Assembly (NCBI RefSeq): GCF_004362015.1
Contig: NZ_SNWW01000002.1
Coordinates: forward strand, 434,001 to 498,000
Length of the DNA: 64,000 bases
Origin: Flavobacterium chryseum
Lineage (GTDB): Bacteria > Bacteroidota > Bacteroidia > Flavobacteriales > Flavobacteriaceae
Direction: 5' to 3'
Both the position numbers and the translations under genes were made by a program. Under the pieces are notes generated by a model that saw only the letters and a list, made by a program, of their open reading frames with translations, searched no databases and had not been told where the DNA came from. Positions within the stretch are counted from its first letter, which is position 1; each line of letters starts with the position of its first letter. Positions 8,435 through 16,648 of the stretch are shown here, in pieces.

Positions 8435-9541
8435 ATGAGTACAAACAACCTGTTTTCGCCATTTAACTTAAAAACGTTAAATCTTAAAAACCGAATCGTA
8501 ATGGCGCCAATGACGCGTTCATTTTCTCCAAACGGAATTCCAACTGATGAAGTAGCTGCTTACTATCAAAAAAGAGCTGAAGGTGAAGTTGGTTTAATTT
8601 TATCTGAAGGAACTGTGATCGACAGACCTTCATCATCTAACGACGGAAATGTTCCTCATTTTTATGGTGATCAAGCCTTAAAAGGATGGAAAAAAGTGAT
8701 AGAAGAAGTTCACACAGCGGGAGGTTCGATGGGACCACAAATCTGGCATATGGGAATTATGGACAATCATCATTCAGGATGGGTTCCGCCAGTTCCTTTT
8801 GAAGGTCCATCAGGATTAAACAGACCTGATTTCAGCAATGGAAATACCATGACGCAGAAAGATATTGAAGATACTATTATTGCTTTTGGAAAAGCTGCTG
8901 CTGATGCTAAAAGATTAGGTTTTGATACGATCGAAATTCACGGTGCACACGGTTATTTGATTGACCAGTTTTTTAGAGCTGAAACTAATTTACGTACTGA
9001 TATTTATGGTGGAAAAACGTTACCGGAACGTAATCGTTTTGCAATTGAAGTGGTAAAAGAAATCAGAAAACAAGTTGGTAACGACTTTGCTGTTATCATG
9101 CGTTTTTCTCAATTTAAACCTTCTGATTATAATTATAAACTGGCTAAAAATCCGCAAGAATTAGAAGCCTGGCTTACGCCACTTGTTGATGCCGGAGTTG
9201 ACATTTTACACTGTTCTCAAAGAAGATTCTGGGAACCTGAATTTGAAGATTCTGATTTAAACTTTGCAGGTTGGGCTAAAAAAGTAACGGGTGCTCCAAC
9301 AATTACTGTTGGTTCTGTTGGTCTTTCAGGAGATTTCTTCGGTGCTTTTGCAGGAGAAAGTTCTCAGCCAACTTCTTTAGAAGAATTAAACAGACGTTTC
9401 GACAGAGGCGATTTTGATTTGGTTGCTGTGGGAAGACCTTTATTATCTGATCCAAATTGGGTTGCGAAAATTAAAGCCGGTAAAACAGAAGAATTGAAAG
9501 GTTTTAGCAAAGAAGCTTTAGGAGCTTTGGTTTTAGAATAA
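8435..9541 (+). CDS. NADH:flavin oxidoreductase, Old Yellow Enzyme family
   Basis: A 368-residue cytoplasmic FMN-dependent ene-reductase of the classical OYE class. Visible features are NRIVMAPMTRSFSPNGIPT (FMN cradle), IWHMG (where the flavin Thr/His region lies), GFDTIEIHGAHGYLIDQFFR (about 168-187, with the substrate-binding His in IHGAHGY), NLRTDIYGG and the C-terminal FDLVAVGRPLLSDP that binds the FMN phosphate. Such enzymes reduce activated C=C bonds of quinones, enals and nitro compounds. Its close coupling to a single-Cys ArsR repressor suits a detoxification role. A terminator hairpin follows at about 9640. Confidence 0.92.
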   Translation: MSTNNLFSPFNLKTLNLKNRIVMAPMTRSFSPNGIPTDEVAAYYQKRAEGEVGLILSEGTVIDRPSSSNDGNVPHFYGDQALKGWKKVIEEVHTAGGSMGPQIWHMGIMDNHHSGWVPPVPFEGPSGLNRPDFSNGNTMTQKDIEDTIIAFGKAAADAKRLGFDTIEIHGAHGYLIDQFFRAETNLRTDIYGGKTLPERNRFAIEVVKEIRKQVGNDFAVIMRFSQFKPSDYNYKLAKNPQELEAWLTPLVDAGVDILHCSQRRFWEPEFEDSDLNFAGWAKKVTGAPTITVGSVGLSGDFFGAFAGESSQPTSLEELNRRFDRGDFDLVAVGRPLLSDPNWVAKIKAGKTEELKGFSKEALGALVLE

Positions 9542-9551
9542 GTTTTTTTTT

Positions 9552-9600
9552 TTAGGTTCAAAGGTGCGGAGGTTCAAAGGGACAAAGGTTTTCTTTGATT
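9552..9600 (+). repeat. AAAGGT-word repeat
   Basis: This is a run of about 11-bp degenerate words of the type GGTTCAAAGGTGCGGAGG just after the OYE stop codon. The same words, as two opposed arms, occur at 9717-9800 and 56712-56812. Confidence 0.6.
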
Positions 9601-9639
9601 GTCTTTGTTCCTTTCTGAAAAAATTCATTATATAAATGC

Positions 9640-9674
9640 AAAAGGGATAAACTTAATTGTTTATCCCTTTTTTT
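9640..9674 (+). terminator. Intrinsic terminator after the OYE gene
   Basis: AAAGGGATAAAC and GTTTATCCCTTT form a 12-bp stem with a short loop, followed by T residues. Confidence 0.8.
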
Positions 9675-9716
9675 GAATTGCTAATAACTAACAAATTAGA
9701 AATTCGTTTTTTTATA

Positions 9717-9800
9717 GTTCAGAGTTACAAAGTTGCAAAGGGGAAAAAGTTCTCTTTTGCACCTTTTTTTACCTTTGTACCTCTGCACCTTTGTTTCTTT
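9717..9800. repeat. Opposed AAAGGT-word repeat overlapping the acyltransferase 3' end
   Basis: The left arm has words such as AAAGTTGCAAAGG. The right arm has CCTTTGTACCTCTGCACC. The right arm runs past 9769 into the acyltransferase gene, so its last residues (NKGAEVQR) are encoded by repeat sequence. Confidence 0.7.
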
Positions 9801-10902
9801 GAATCTTCTCTTGAAGCCATTTTCTAACCGGTTCATCGTATAATTTCAAACATAAATAAGCAAGAACAATACTGGCAATCAAAAGTCCAATTCCCCATAA
9901 ATATCCATCTGCCAGAGAAACTTTATTATCGACAACCCAAGCAGTATACCAATAAATTAGCGGATAATGTGTAATATAAATTGGATATGAAATATCACCT
10001 AAAAATTTACATATTTTAATCGAAAACGGATTTCCTACTTCTCCTCCGGCGCCAATCGCAACTATTAAAGGAAAAACCAGAATAATACAAATTGATTCGT
10101 ATAAACCGTTCATCCATAAGCTGTTTTCATCTCCAAATCTTGGCAATGCCAGAACAATCGTGATTAAAATACTGCAAACCCAGAAAGCTCCTTTTATGTG
10201 AATTAATTTTCCTAAACGAGAAAGCAGAATCCCGGCAAAAAACGGATACAACAAACGCGTAAAACCAACATTCATTTGTTCCAGATTTAACGACCATCCG
10301 CCAATAACATCTCCTTTTGGACCAAAAACGGTGTAATTAATTAGTAGTCCTGCAAAAATCAGTACAAAAACCGAGAGTACTTTGTTCGAGAATTTGCGGA
10401 AAAACAAGGCGTACAGGATATTCGCAATATATTCGAAGAAAAGTGACCATGCCGGACCATTTAAAGGATGCATTTCGCCCCAGCCTCTAATATCTGCCGA
10501 TGGCGTTAACGGAATTAATGTAAAACCGACCAACATTACCAACAATACTTTCCAGAATGGTGTATTAGCAATTTGCGGAAATAAAATATCCGAAGCCTGG
10601 AAATAATATAATGCCGCGCCAATGATCATCCCCATAATAACCATGGGCTGTAAGCGAATTAAACGTCGTTTGTAAAATTCCCATTGTGTCATTTTTATCC
10701 AACGATCGTCATACGCATAAGCGACAACAAATCCTGATAACAGAAAAAAGAAATCAACAGCCAAATAGCCGTGATTGATGATTTGTACAAAACGGTTTCC
10801 ACCAGAAAAGGCTTCAAAAATGTGAAAAGCAACAACTAATATTGCAGCTAGTCCACGCAAACCGTCTAAAATTTCATAATGCTTTTTTGGTTTAAGATCC
10901 AT
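9769..10902 (-). CDS. Acyltransferase family 3 membrane protein
   Basis: This 377-residue protein has about ten membrane segments and the acyltransferase-3 signature. LDGLRGLAAILVVAFHIFEAF (13-33) includes the conserved His27, and YLAVDFFFLLSGFVVAYAY follows. SYPIYITHYPLIYWYTAW is near the C-terminus. Members transfer acetyl or other acyl groups from the cytoplasm to sugars of surface glycans or to lipids. Its start ATG at 10902 directly abuts 12 copies of a heptamer repeat. Its last codons lie in another repeat family. It lies downstream of the DUF1349 gene on the same strand with a 137-bp gap made of simple repeats. The acceptor is unknown. Confidence 0.88.
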   Translation of the reverse strand: MDLKPKKHYEILDGLRGLAAILVVAFHIFEAFSGGNRFVQIINHGYLAVDFFFLLSGFVVAYAYDDRWIKMTQWEFYKRRLIRLQPMVIMGMIIGAALYYFQASDILFPQIANTPFWKVLLVMLVGFTLIPLTPSADIRGWGEMHPLNGPAWSLFFEYIANILYALFFRKFSNKVLSVFVLIFAGLLINYTVFGPKGDVIGGWSLNLEQMNVGFTRLLYPFFAGILLSRLGKLIHIKGAFWVCSILITIVLALPRFGDENSLWMNGLYESICIILVFPLIVAIGAGGEVGNPFSIKICKFLGDISYPIYITHYPLIYWYTAWVVDNKVSLADGYLWGIGLLIASIVLAYLCLKLYDEPVRKWLQEKIQRNKGAEVQR

Positions 10903-10903
10903 A

Positions 10904-10990
10904 TAATGGTTAATGGTTAATGGTTAATGGTTAATGGTTAATGGTTAATGGTTAATGGTTAATGGTTAATGGTTAATGGTTAATGGTTAA
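10904..10990. repeat. Heptamer tandem repeat, 12 perfect copies of TAATGGT
   Basis: TAATGGT is repeated exactly 12 times (10904-10987) plus TAA. It begins one base upstream of the acyltransferase start codon (minus strand), so the translation initiation region consists of the repeat. Copy-number change by slippage is plausible. Confidence 0.95.
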
Positions 10991-11009
10991 TTTAATATTC
11001 ACAACTAAC

Positions 11010-11036
11010 AATTCATAATTAATAATTCATAATTAA
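11010..11036. repeat. Tandem pair of AATTCATAATTAA
   Basis: The 13-bp unit occurs at 11010-11022 and 11024-11036. Together with the heptamer run it fills most of the gap before the acyltransferase. Confidence 0.8.
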
Positions 11037-11039
11037 CAA

Positions 11040-11687
11040 TTATTCCTGGTGATTTTTAAGCCATTCTAATCTGCGTTGATCTGGTAAATGCGTTACTTTA
11101 AAGTTTTCGAATTTGGCTTCAAAACCTTTTCCGTCCGGAGATGCAGCCATTAAGCCTACCATAACTGGTGTGTTGTCTTGTAAAGGTGCATTTCTGGCAA
11201 GAATGTAATTTTTATCATCAAGAGAAAAGAAAACTTCAATGGCATCTAATCGTCGCACGACTTTTATCCAAACAAATGGCGGTGCTTTGTCTAAAGTTGT
11301 TACGCTCCAATCGCTTTTATCATGCGTTACAACGGTACTGATATTGAATTTTCCGTCGACAAACTCCACTCCGGTTTTGATGTAATTTTTTTCGTCAATG
11401 CGAATCATTAATCCCATTTGGTCGAAACGGGCAATGTAGTTTCCGGTTAGTTTTACTTTTGCTTCAAATTCTCCGCCGTAATTCGCATAGTAAAAAGGCG
11501 CATCATCAACGGTAAATCCGTAATGCGAAATACGCCAATAATCGCTGTTGGCGGTAACATTCATGATTAAAGCATTGTTTTTAATTTCCCATTTTTCAGG
11601 TTCATTAAACCATTGCATTTTGTTCAGGCTTTGCGCCGAAAGATTTTGCGCTAAAAATAAAATGAAAGCGCTTAGTACAATTTTTTT
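11040..11687 (-). CDS. DUF1349-family secreted protein
   Basis: From the ATG at 11687 the protein has 215 residues and starts MKKIVLSAFILFLAQNLSAQ, a good signal peptide. An in-frame ATG 11 codons upstream would spoil it. The body matches the DUF1349 concanavalin-like fold: WFNEPEKWEIKNNALIMNV, ANSDYWR, DQMGLMIRIDEKNYIKTGVEFVDGKFNISTVVTHDKSDWS, and VGLMAASPDGKGFEAKFENF. Family members are lectin/glucanase-like and are often found with carbohydrate enzymes. Catalytic residues are not defined for the family as far as I know. It lies between a GH3 gene and an acyltransferase gene on the same strand, which fits a role in glycan handling in the periplasm. Confidence 0.82.
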   Translation of the reverse strand, partial: KKIVLSAFILFLAQNLSAQSLNKMQWFNEPEKWEIKNNALIMNVTANSDYWRISHYGFTVDDAPFYYANYGGEFEAKVKLTGNYIARFDQMGLMIRIDEKNYIKTGVEFVDGKFNISTVVTHDKSDWSVTTLDKAPPFVWIKVVRRLDAIEVFFSLDDKNYILARNAPLQDNTPVMVGLMAASPDGKGFEAKFENFKVTHLPDQRRLEWLKNHQE

Positions 11688-11732
11688 CATGTCATTTATT
11701 TTTACAATTAAACATTTCATTTATTTTTTTGA

Positions 11733-11833
11733 ACCATTAAGAGATTAAGAAAAATTAAGTTTAAGTTCGTCAAACTTAATTCTTACTAGATAAAGTTAAA
11801 CACAACGCTTAATTCACTTAATCTCTTAATGGT
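11733..11833. repeat. Inverted repeat with 17-bp perfect arms
   Basis: ACCATTAAGAGATTAAG at 11733-11749 is the exact complement of 11817-11833. The inner part also pairs in places (AATTAAGTTTAAG with CAAACTTAATT). It sits in the gap between the GH3 gene and the DUF1349 gene. The arm tips contain the same TTAATGGT word as the heptamer array. Confidence 0.85.
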
Positions 11834-11862
11834 AAAAAAAGAAAAACTTAATTTTAAAAAGC

Positions 11863-11892
11863 AAAGCCGCAATTTTTACAATTGCAGCTTTA
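11863..11892 (-). terminator. Possible terminator after GH3 gene
   Basis: AAAGCCGCAATT and AATTGCAGCTTT form a stem with one mismatch just after the GH3 stop codon, with A/T-rich flanks. Confidence 0.5.
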
Positions 11893-11920
11893 CAACCAAC
11901 CAATTTAGAAAATAATGAAA

Positions 11921-14137
11921 TTATTGAAGTGAGAATCCCACTTTAGATTTTATATCTGTCGACGATGCACCAACGATAGCTTCAAAAGCTCCCGGTTCAG
12001 CAACCCAGTCGTGTTTTTTATCATCAAAAAAGCTTAAAGCCGTTTTATCTACTGTAAAAGTTACTATTTTTTCTTCTCCCGCTTTAAGCGAAATTTTATC
12101 AAAACCTTTCAATTCTTTTATCGGACGAGGCAATGAAGATTTTAAATCGCTGATATATAGCTGAACAACTTCTGAACCTTCACGTGTTCCTGTGTTTTTT
12201 ACTTTAACAGAAAACGTGATCTTATCACCGGCTGCCATTTGTTTTTTATCTGCTGTTACAGCTCCGTATGCAAAAGTTGTGTAGCTCAAACCATGTCCGA
12301 AGGAAAATAATGGTTTTGCGTTTTGTTTGTCAGCATAACGGTAACCTACAAAAATGCTTTCTTTGTATGTAACTTCATCTCCACCAGGAAATTCTCCTAA
12401 AGCATGTGCTCCGTTATCAGATAATTTCACCGGAAAAGTAAACGTCAATTTTCCGGACGGATTAACATCACCAACTAAAACTGCTGCCAAAGCATTTCCT
12501 GCTTCTGTACCTAAAAACCAACCTTGTACAATTCCCGGAACTTCTTTAACCCACGGCATTGCCACAGCATTTCCTGAGATATTTACAAAAACGATGTTTT
12601 TATTTACTTTCGCTAATTCGCTGATTAATTTATCCTGATTGTACGGAAGCCCTAATTCTTTACGATCGTGTCCTTCGTCATCCTGATTTTCGCTTTTATT
12701 TAATCCTCCAATAAACAGCACAATATCAGCATCTTTAGCCACTTTCAAAGCTTCAGCCGTTAATTCTGCCGGAGAGCGTTTTTCTTCTAAACTTACTTTT
12801 GCAATAACGCCGTTGTAATTACTTGTCGGATCCCCAACGTAACCGCGAGCGTATACTATTTGAGCCTGATTGCCAATTCTTTTCTTTAGTCCTTCAAGTG
12901 GTGTAATTTCATATCTTGCTTTTAGTGAAGAACTTCCTCCCCCAACAGTCATCATTTTGATAGCATTTTCTCCAATTACGGCAATTTTCTTCGTTTTAGA
13001 AAGGTTGATTGGCAAAATGTTATTGTTGTTTTGAAGCAAAACAATTCCTTCTTCAGCAATTTTTAAACCAGCATCAGCATGTTCTTTTGTTCCGAAAGAT
13101 CCAAAAGGTCTGTTTTTATCCATTGTAGTTAAGAAAGCTAAACGTAAAATACGACGTACTTTTTCATCTAATTCCTTAGTTCCAATTTCACCTTTTCTAA
13201 TCATCTCTGAATATGGTTTCGCTAAATAATAGTTGTCATACGCATTGCTCGTTCCCCAGCTAAGTCCGTTTGTCCAGGAACCAAATTCCATATCCAAACC
13301 ATTATGAATCGCTTGTTTTGTATCGTGAACACCGCCCCAATCTGAAACCACAACACCTTTAAAACCCCATTCTCCGCGAAGAATATCGTTTAATAAATAC
13401 TCATTATGGCAACAGTGTTGTCCTTTATATTTATTGTATGAACCCATAATGGCCCACGCATCGCCTTCTTGTACGGCAGCTTTAAAAGCGGGTAGATAAA
13501 TTTCATAAAGAGCACGATCATCAACAATTACGTTTACGGCATTACGGTTGGTTTCCTGATTGTTTAAAGCAAAATGTTTTACACAAGCAGCGACCCCATT
13601 AGATTGAACTCCTTTAATATAAGGAACTACCATTTTTGAAGCTAAAAAGGGATCTTCTCCCATATATTCGAAGTTACGACCGTTTAATGGCGTTCTGTAA
13701 ATGTTTACTCCAGGCCCTAGCAATACATTTTTGTTACGGTAACGTGCTTCTTCACCAATTGATTTTCCGTATAAATTAGCCAATCCCTTATTCCATGTTG
13801 CAGAAAGTGCCGTTAAAGCCGGAAATGCAATACAAGAATCGTTTGTCCAGCCCGCTTGGTCCCATTCGTCCCATTTTACTTCGGTGCGGATTCCGTGCGG
13901 TCCGTCGGTCATCCAGTTTTCCGGGATTCCAAGACGTTGTACACCCGGTGAACTAAATTTTGACTGCGCATGAATCATCGCAATTTTTTCAGCTGTTGTC
14001 ATTTTCGAAAGTGCATCTTCTACACGCTCATTAATTGGCTTTTTATCATCAAGATAAACCGGAACTTTATTTTGTGCATTCAAACCGAATGAACTTAATA
14101 CAACTAAAACAAGAAGTGTTTTAACGTTTTTAAACAT
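11921..14137 (-). CDS. Glycoside hydrolase family 3 beta-glucosidase (738 aa)
   Basis: A signal peptide (1-21, ending GLNAQ) precedes a GH3 TIM barrel (about 35-330), an alpha/beta sandwich (about 360-590) and a C-terminal fibronectin-III-like domain (about 640-735). The nucleophile is Asp266 in VVVSDWGG. The KH motif (K187, H188) and NGRNFEYMGEDP (152-163) are substrate-binding. The acid/base should lie in the sandwich domain, probably in the GLNKSENQDDEGHDRKELGLP stretch. The enzyme should release glucose or xylose from beta-linked oligosaccharides in the periplasm. A DUF6377 regulator lies immediately upstream, and DUF1349 and acyltransferase genes lie downstream on the same strand. It is shorter than, and clearly distinct from, the second GH3 in this window. 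Confidence 0.92.
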   Translation of the reverse strand: MFKNVKTLLVLVVLSSFGLNAQNKVPVYLDDKKPINERVEDALSKMTTAEKIAMIHAQSKFSSPGVQRLGIPENWMTDGPHGIRTEVKWDEWDQAGWTNDSCIAFPALTALSATWNKGLANLYGKSIGEEARYRNKNVLLGPGVNIYRTPLNGRNFEYMGEDPFLASKMVVPYIKGVQSNGVAACVKHFALNNQETNRNAVNVIVDDRALYEIYLPAFKAAVQEGDAWAIMGSYNKYKGQHCCHNEYLLNDILRGEWGFKGVVVSDWGGVHDTKQAIHNGLDMEFGSWTNGLSWGTSNAYDNYYLAKPYSEMIRKGEIGTKELDEKVRRILRLAFLTTMDKNRPFGSFGTKEHADAGLKIAEEGIVLLQNNNNILPINLSKTKKIAVIGENAIKMMTVGGGSSSLKARYEITPLEGLKKRIGNQAQIVYARGYVGDPTSNYNGVIAKVSLEEKRSPAELTAEALKVAKDADIVLFIGGLNKSENQDDEGHDRKELGLPYNQDKLISELAKVNKNIVFVNISGNAVAMPWVKEVPGIVQGWFLGTEAGNALAAVLVGDVNPSGKLTFTFPVKLSDNGAHALGEFPGGDEVTYKESIFVGYRYADKQNAKPLFSFGHGLSYTTFAYGAVTADKKQMAAGDKITFSVKVKNTGTREGSEVVQLYISDLKSSLPRPIKELKGFDKISLKAGEEKIVTFTVDKTALSFFDDKKHDWVAEPGAFEAIVGASSTDIKSKVGFSLQ

Positions 14138-14186
14138 AACTATTAATTTATTAAAGCATTTAATTTTATATCAAAGTACTTCAAGT

Positions 14187-14194
14187 CAAAAGTA
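14187..14194 (-). promoter_or_regulatory. Possible -7 box for the GH3 gene
   Basis: On the minus strand this reads TACTTTTG, a match to TAnnTTTG, 49 bp before the GH3 start. No TTG is seen at the usual distance. Confidence 0.35.
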
Positions 14195-14250
14195 CCTTAT
14201 AATAATATTGTAAAGCTAAAACGTTATAGTATGCTTTGAATTTTTAAAAG

Positions 14251-14330
14251 AAAAAAAGTAGTGAAATAAAAAATTAAAATATTGATTATCAAATATTTAA
14301 TTTATTTTATTACCTAAAAAAAGTAGTGAA
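14251..14330. repeat. Pair of 15-bp direct repeats upstream of GH3 gene
   Basis: AAAAAAAGTAGTGAA occurs exactly at 14251-14265 and 14316-14330, 65 bp apart, between the DUF6377 gene and the GH3 gene. On the transcribed side it reads TTCACTACTTTTTTT. It may be a regulator site. Confidence 0.6.
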
Positions 14331-14344
14331 TTTAAAATAAATCG

Positions 14345-15988
14345 TTATACTTTCAAGTTAATTAAACCTATTTTCATAACCATTTCTTCTAAATCATTTC
14401 TCGAAACTGCGGCTTTATTTCGAGCTTTGGTTCGATAATTATAAATTGTACTTAAAGAGTAACGAAGAAAGGCTGCAATTTTTACGCTGTCGGTAATTCC
14501 AAGTCGGATAAGGGCGAAAATGCGAAGCTCCGTATTTAATAATTCACCTTGTTTCAAAACGATTTGTTCTTCTTTTATCAGCAATTCATTAAAATCTTTT
14601 ACAAAAGTCGGATATAAATTCAGGAAGATAATATCAAAGTTTTTGTATAATTCTTCTAACTCATTATCAACCAAAGTTGTCGATTTGAGCATTTTGTAAA
14701 TTTCATCAAACTGCTTTGCTGTCGCTTTTTTGTTTAAAATAATGCGGTAATTTTCTAATTTATTAATGTAAGCCGAACAAAGATTAAAGAAATGCGCAAT
14801 ATATTCTTCCTTAACGTGATTGGATTCTGATAGTTGCGAATTACGTTCCTGTAACTGATTGTTGGTTTCGGTAATATCTTTGTTTAATTCGGCTAATTTC
14901 TGGCTGGTTTCATAAAGTTCTCCACGAATTCTGGATACTTTTTTCATTTGTTTGTAAACGTAAATAACCGCTACAATCAAGAATAACGAAAGTAGACTAA
15001 TGCATAAAAGATACAGTTGAAGCTCTGTTTTTCTTTTAGCTTCTTTTTCTAAATAAACCGTGTTGATAATCGAATACACTTCTGACATCAAAAGTGTTCT
15101 AAACTGCACATTGCAATAAAGCGCATCTTCAATGGCCGACTGTGTCAGTTTATAAGCCATATCAACATCGCCAACTTCATAAAAAACCAATGCCAGTTCC
15201 TGAAGCGAAGCGTTATCTTTATTAGCATTTTTAATATCCGCAGTTGCCGAAAGTGCGTAGTATTTTTTTCGTAATTCTAATTGATGTGTGTTTTCGTAAA
15301 TACTTCCTAAAAGATAGGTAACCATCGCATATTGCGGATTATCTTCTTTCATGTTTTTCAACAAAACCATTAATTGCTTTTGGGCATTGCCTAGTTTTTT
15401 TTTAGACATGCCTTGCTGGATTTTATTGATCTGATAATCTAAAGTCTTCGGATCTAAAACGGTTAATAATGAATCACGATACATTCTGATTTGCTGAATG
15501 TATTTTATATCGTAACTATTTGCGGCATAGTGCTCAAAGAATTCACGATACGCAATGTAATACGTTTGAAGTAACGCTTTCGTCAATGTATTTTTATCGA
15601 TACTTTTCAAAATAGCTTCAGATTCGCGGTATTTTCCGGAAGAGGAATAAAGGGTAACCAATTGCAGGTTGGCTAAATCCAGTAAAGGTTTATTTTGAAG
15701 TTCAGCAGCAATTTTAATGTTTTTCTTTACGTAAAAAATAGCCGAATCTGAATTGAACTTTTGATATTCAGCATATAAAGTTTTATTGTAATTGTATTCC
15801 TGTTCTTTCGTTAAATCTGCCGATTTTATTTTTTTGAAGTTCAAAATGCGTTCTTCTTTCAGCTGAACATAACGCTGTTTATTTCTTAGCGCATCGTTAA
15901 GCTTATCTAAAATAGTATCGGTACTATCCGATGCATAAACAGGAAAGCTTAACAGAACAAGTAAAAGAAACAGGAATGAATTTTTCAA
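14345..15988 (-). CDS. DUF6377-type membrane regulator (TPR-like region, TM, coiled coil, HTH)
   Basis: This 547-residue protein begins with a signal peptide or anchor (1-19). It has a periplasmic helical-repeat region (about 25-315) and one membrane segment (about 323-345, LYLLCISLLSLFLIVAVIYVY). A coiled coil rich in Asn, Gln and Glu follows (about 350-395). The C-terminus is a LuxR-like helix-turn-helix (LIRLGITDSVKIAAFLRYSL, then STIYNYRTKARNKA, about 490-530). This architecture matches DUF6377 proteins of Bacteroidetes, which are often next to glycan-use loci. It probably senses a signal in the periplasm and acts on DNA at the membrane. The likely target is the GH3 gene 207 bp downstream. 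Function is inferred from context. Confidence 0.78.
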   Translation of the reverse strand: MKNSFLFLLLVLLSFPVYASDSTDTILDKLNDALRNKQRYVQLKEERILNFKKIKSADLTKEQEYNYNKTLYAEYQKFNSDSAIFYVKKNIKIAAELQNKPLLDLANLQLVTLYSSSGKYRESEAILKSIDKNTLTKALLQTYYIAYREFFEHYAANSYDIKYIQQIRMYRDSLLTVLDPKTLDYQINKIQQGMSKKKLGNAQKQLMVLLKNMKEDNPQYAMVTYLLGSIYENTHQLELRKKYYALSATADIKNANKDNASLQELALVFYEVGDVDMAYKLTQSAIEDALYCNVQFRTLLMSEVYSIINTVYLEKEAKRKTELQLYLLCISLLSLFLIVAVIYVYKQMKKVSRIRGELYETSQKLAELNKDITETNNQLQERNSQLSESNHVKEEYIAHFFNLCSAYINKLENYRIILNKKATAKQFDEIYKMLKSTTLVDNELEELYKNFDIIFLNLYPTFVKDFNELLIKEEQIVLKQGELLNTELRIFALIRLGITDSVKIAAFLRYSLSTIYNYRTKARNKAAVSRNDLEEMVMKIGLINLKV

Positions 15989-16154
15989 ACTACTTAAGAA
16001 TAAATGAGACTTACAAATATATGAAAGTGTACATATAAATGGGGATTATTTAGGATTGCATATTGTTTAACGAACATAAAATTTTATTGAACACATAGAA
16101 ACATAGATTTTGTAATTTTGTCTAACTTAAATTTTCTAACTTAAACTATACATT

Positions 16155-16499
16155 ATGCCACATTTTATAATTGATTGTTCTGAAAATGTAATCCGCTTAA
16201 AATCTGCTGATGAAATAATGAAAGAAGTTTTTGATTCGGCTTTATCGACAGATCTTTTTACTGCTTCTGAAATTAAAGTTCGTATAAATCCTTTTTCATA
16301 TTATAATAACGGAAATTCTTTAGACGATTTTATTCATGTTTTTGGCTACATTATGGAAGGTCGAAACTCGGAACAAAAAGCTAGATTATCAAAAGCAATT
16401 GTTACAAAACTGAATTCAATACTTCCGGAAGTTCCCGTTATTTCCATTAACATAATGGACTTCGAAAAATCTAATTATTTCAATAAAACGATGTTGTAA
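16155..16499 (+). CDS. 5-carboxymethyl-2-hydroxymuconate delta-isomerase-like protein
   Basis: At 114 residues this has the size and signature of the CHMI branch of the tautomerase superfamily. The start is MPHFIIDCSENV, where Pro after the removed Met is the catalytic base. Later segments are EIKVRINPFSYY, FIHVFGYIMEGRNSEQKARLSKAIV and VPVISINIMDF. The family reaction is isomerisation in homoprotocatechuate breakdown, but no other genes of that pathway are near. The true substrate may be different. It is a single-gene unit between two divergently placed carbohydrate genes. Confidence 0.82.
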   Translation: MPHFIIDCSENVIRLKSADEIMKEVFDSALSTDLFTASEIKVRINPFSYYNNGNSLDDFIHVFGYIMEGRNSEQKARLSKAIVTKLNSILPEVPVISINIMDFEKSNYFNKTML

Positions 16500-16556
16500 A
16501 ACAGATTTAATTGATTTTGCTATTTTAAAAACAATTACAATTAAATAATGGCATAA

Positions 16557-16609
16557 AAAAAATAATTTCACTTATGTATTCAATTAGAATATTTAAGTGA
16601 AATTATTTA
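16557..16609. terminator. Bidirectional terminator hairpin
   Basis: AAATAATTTCACTTA and its complement TAAGTGAAATTATTT form a long AT-rich stem flanked by A and T runs between two convergent genes. Confidence 0.65.
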
Positions 16610-16648
16610 AGAACAATAATTTTTTTAAACCAATTAATTAACTATAAA

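Noticed and set aside
10904..10990. Heptamer array as a CRISPR
   Set aside because: The units are 7 bp and contiguous, with no spacers, and no cas genes are present.
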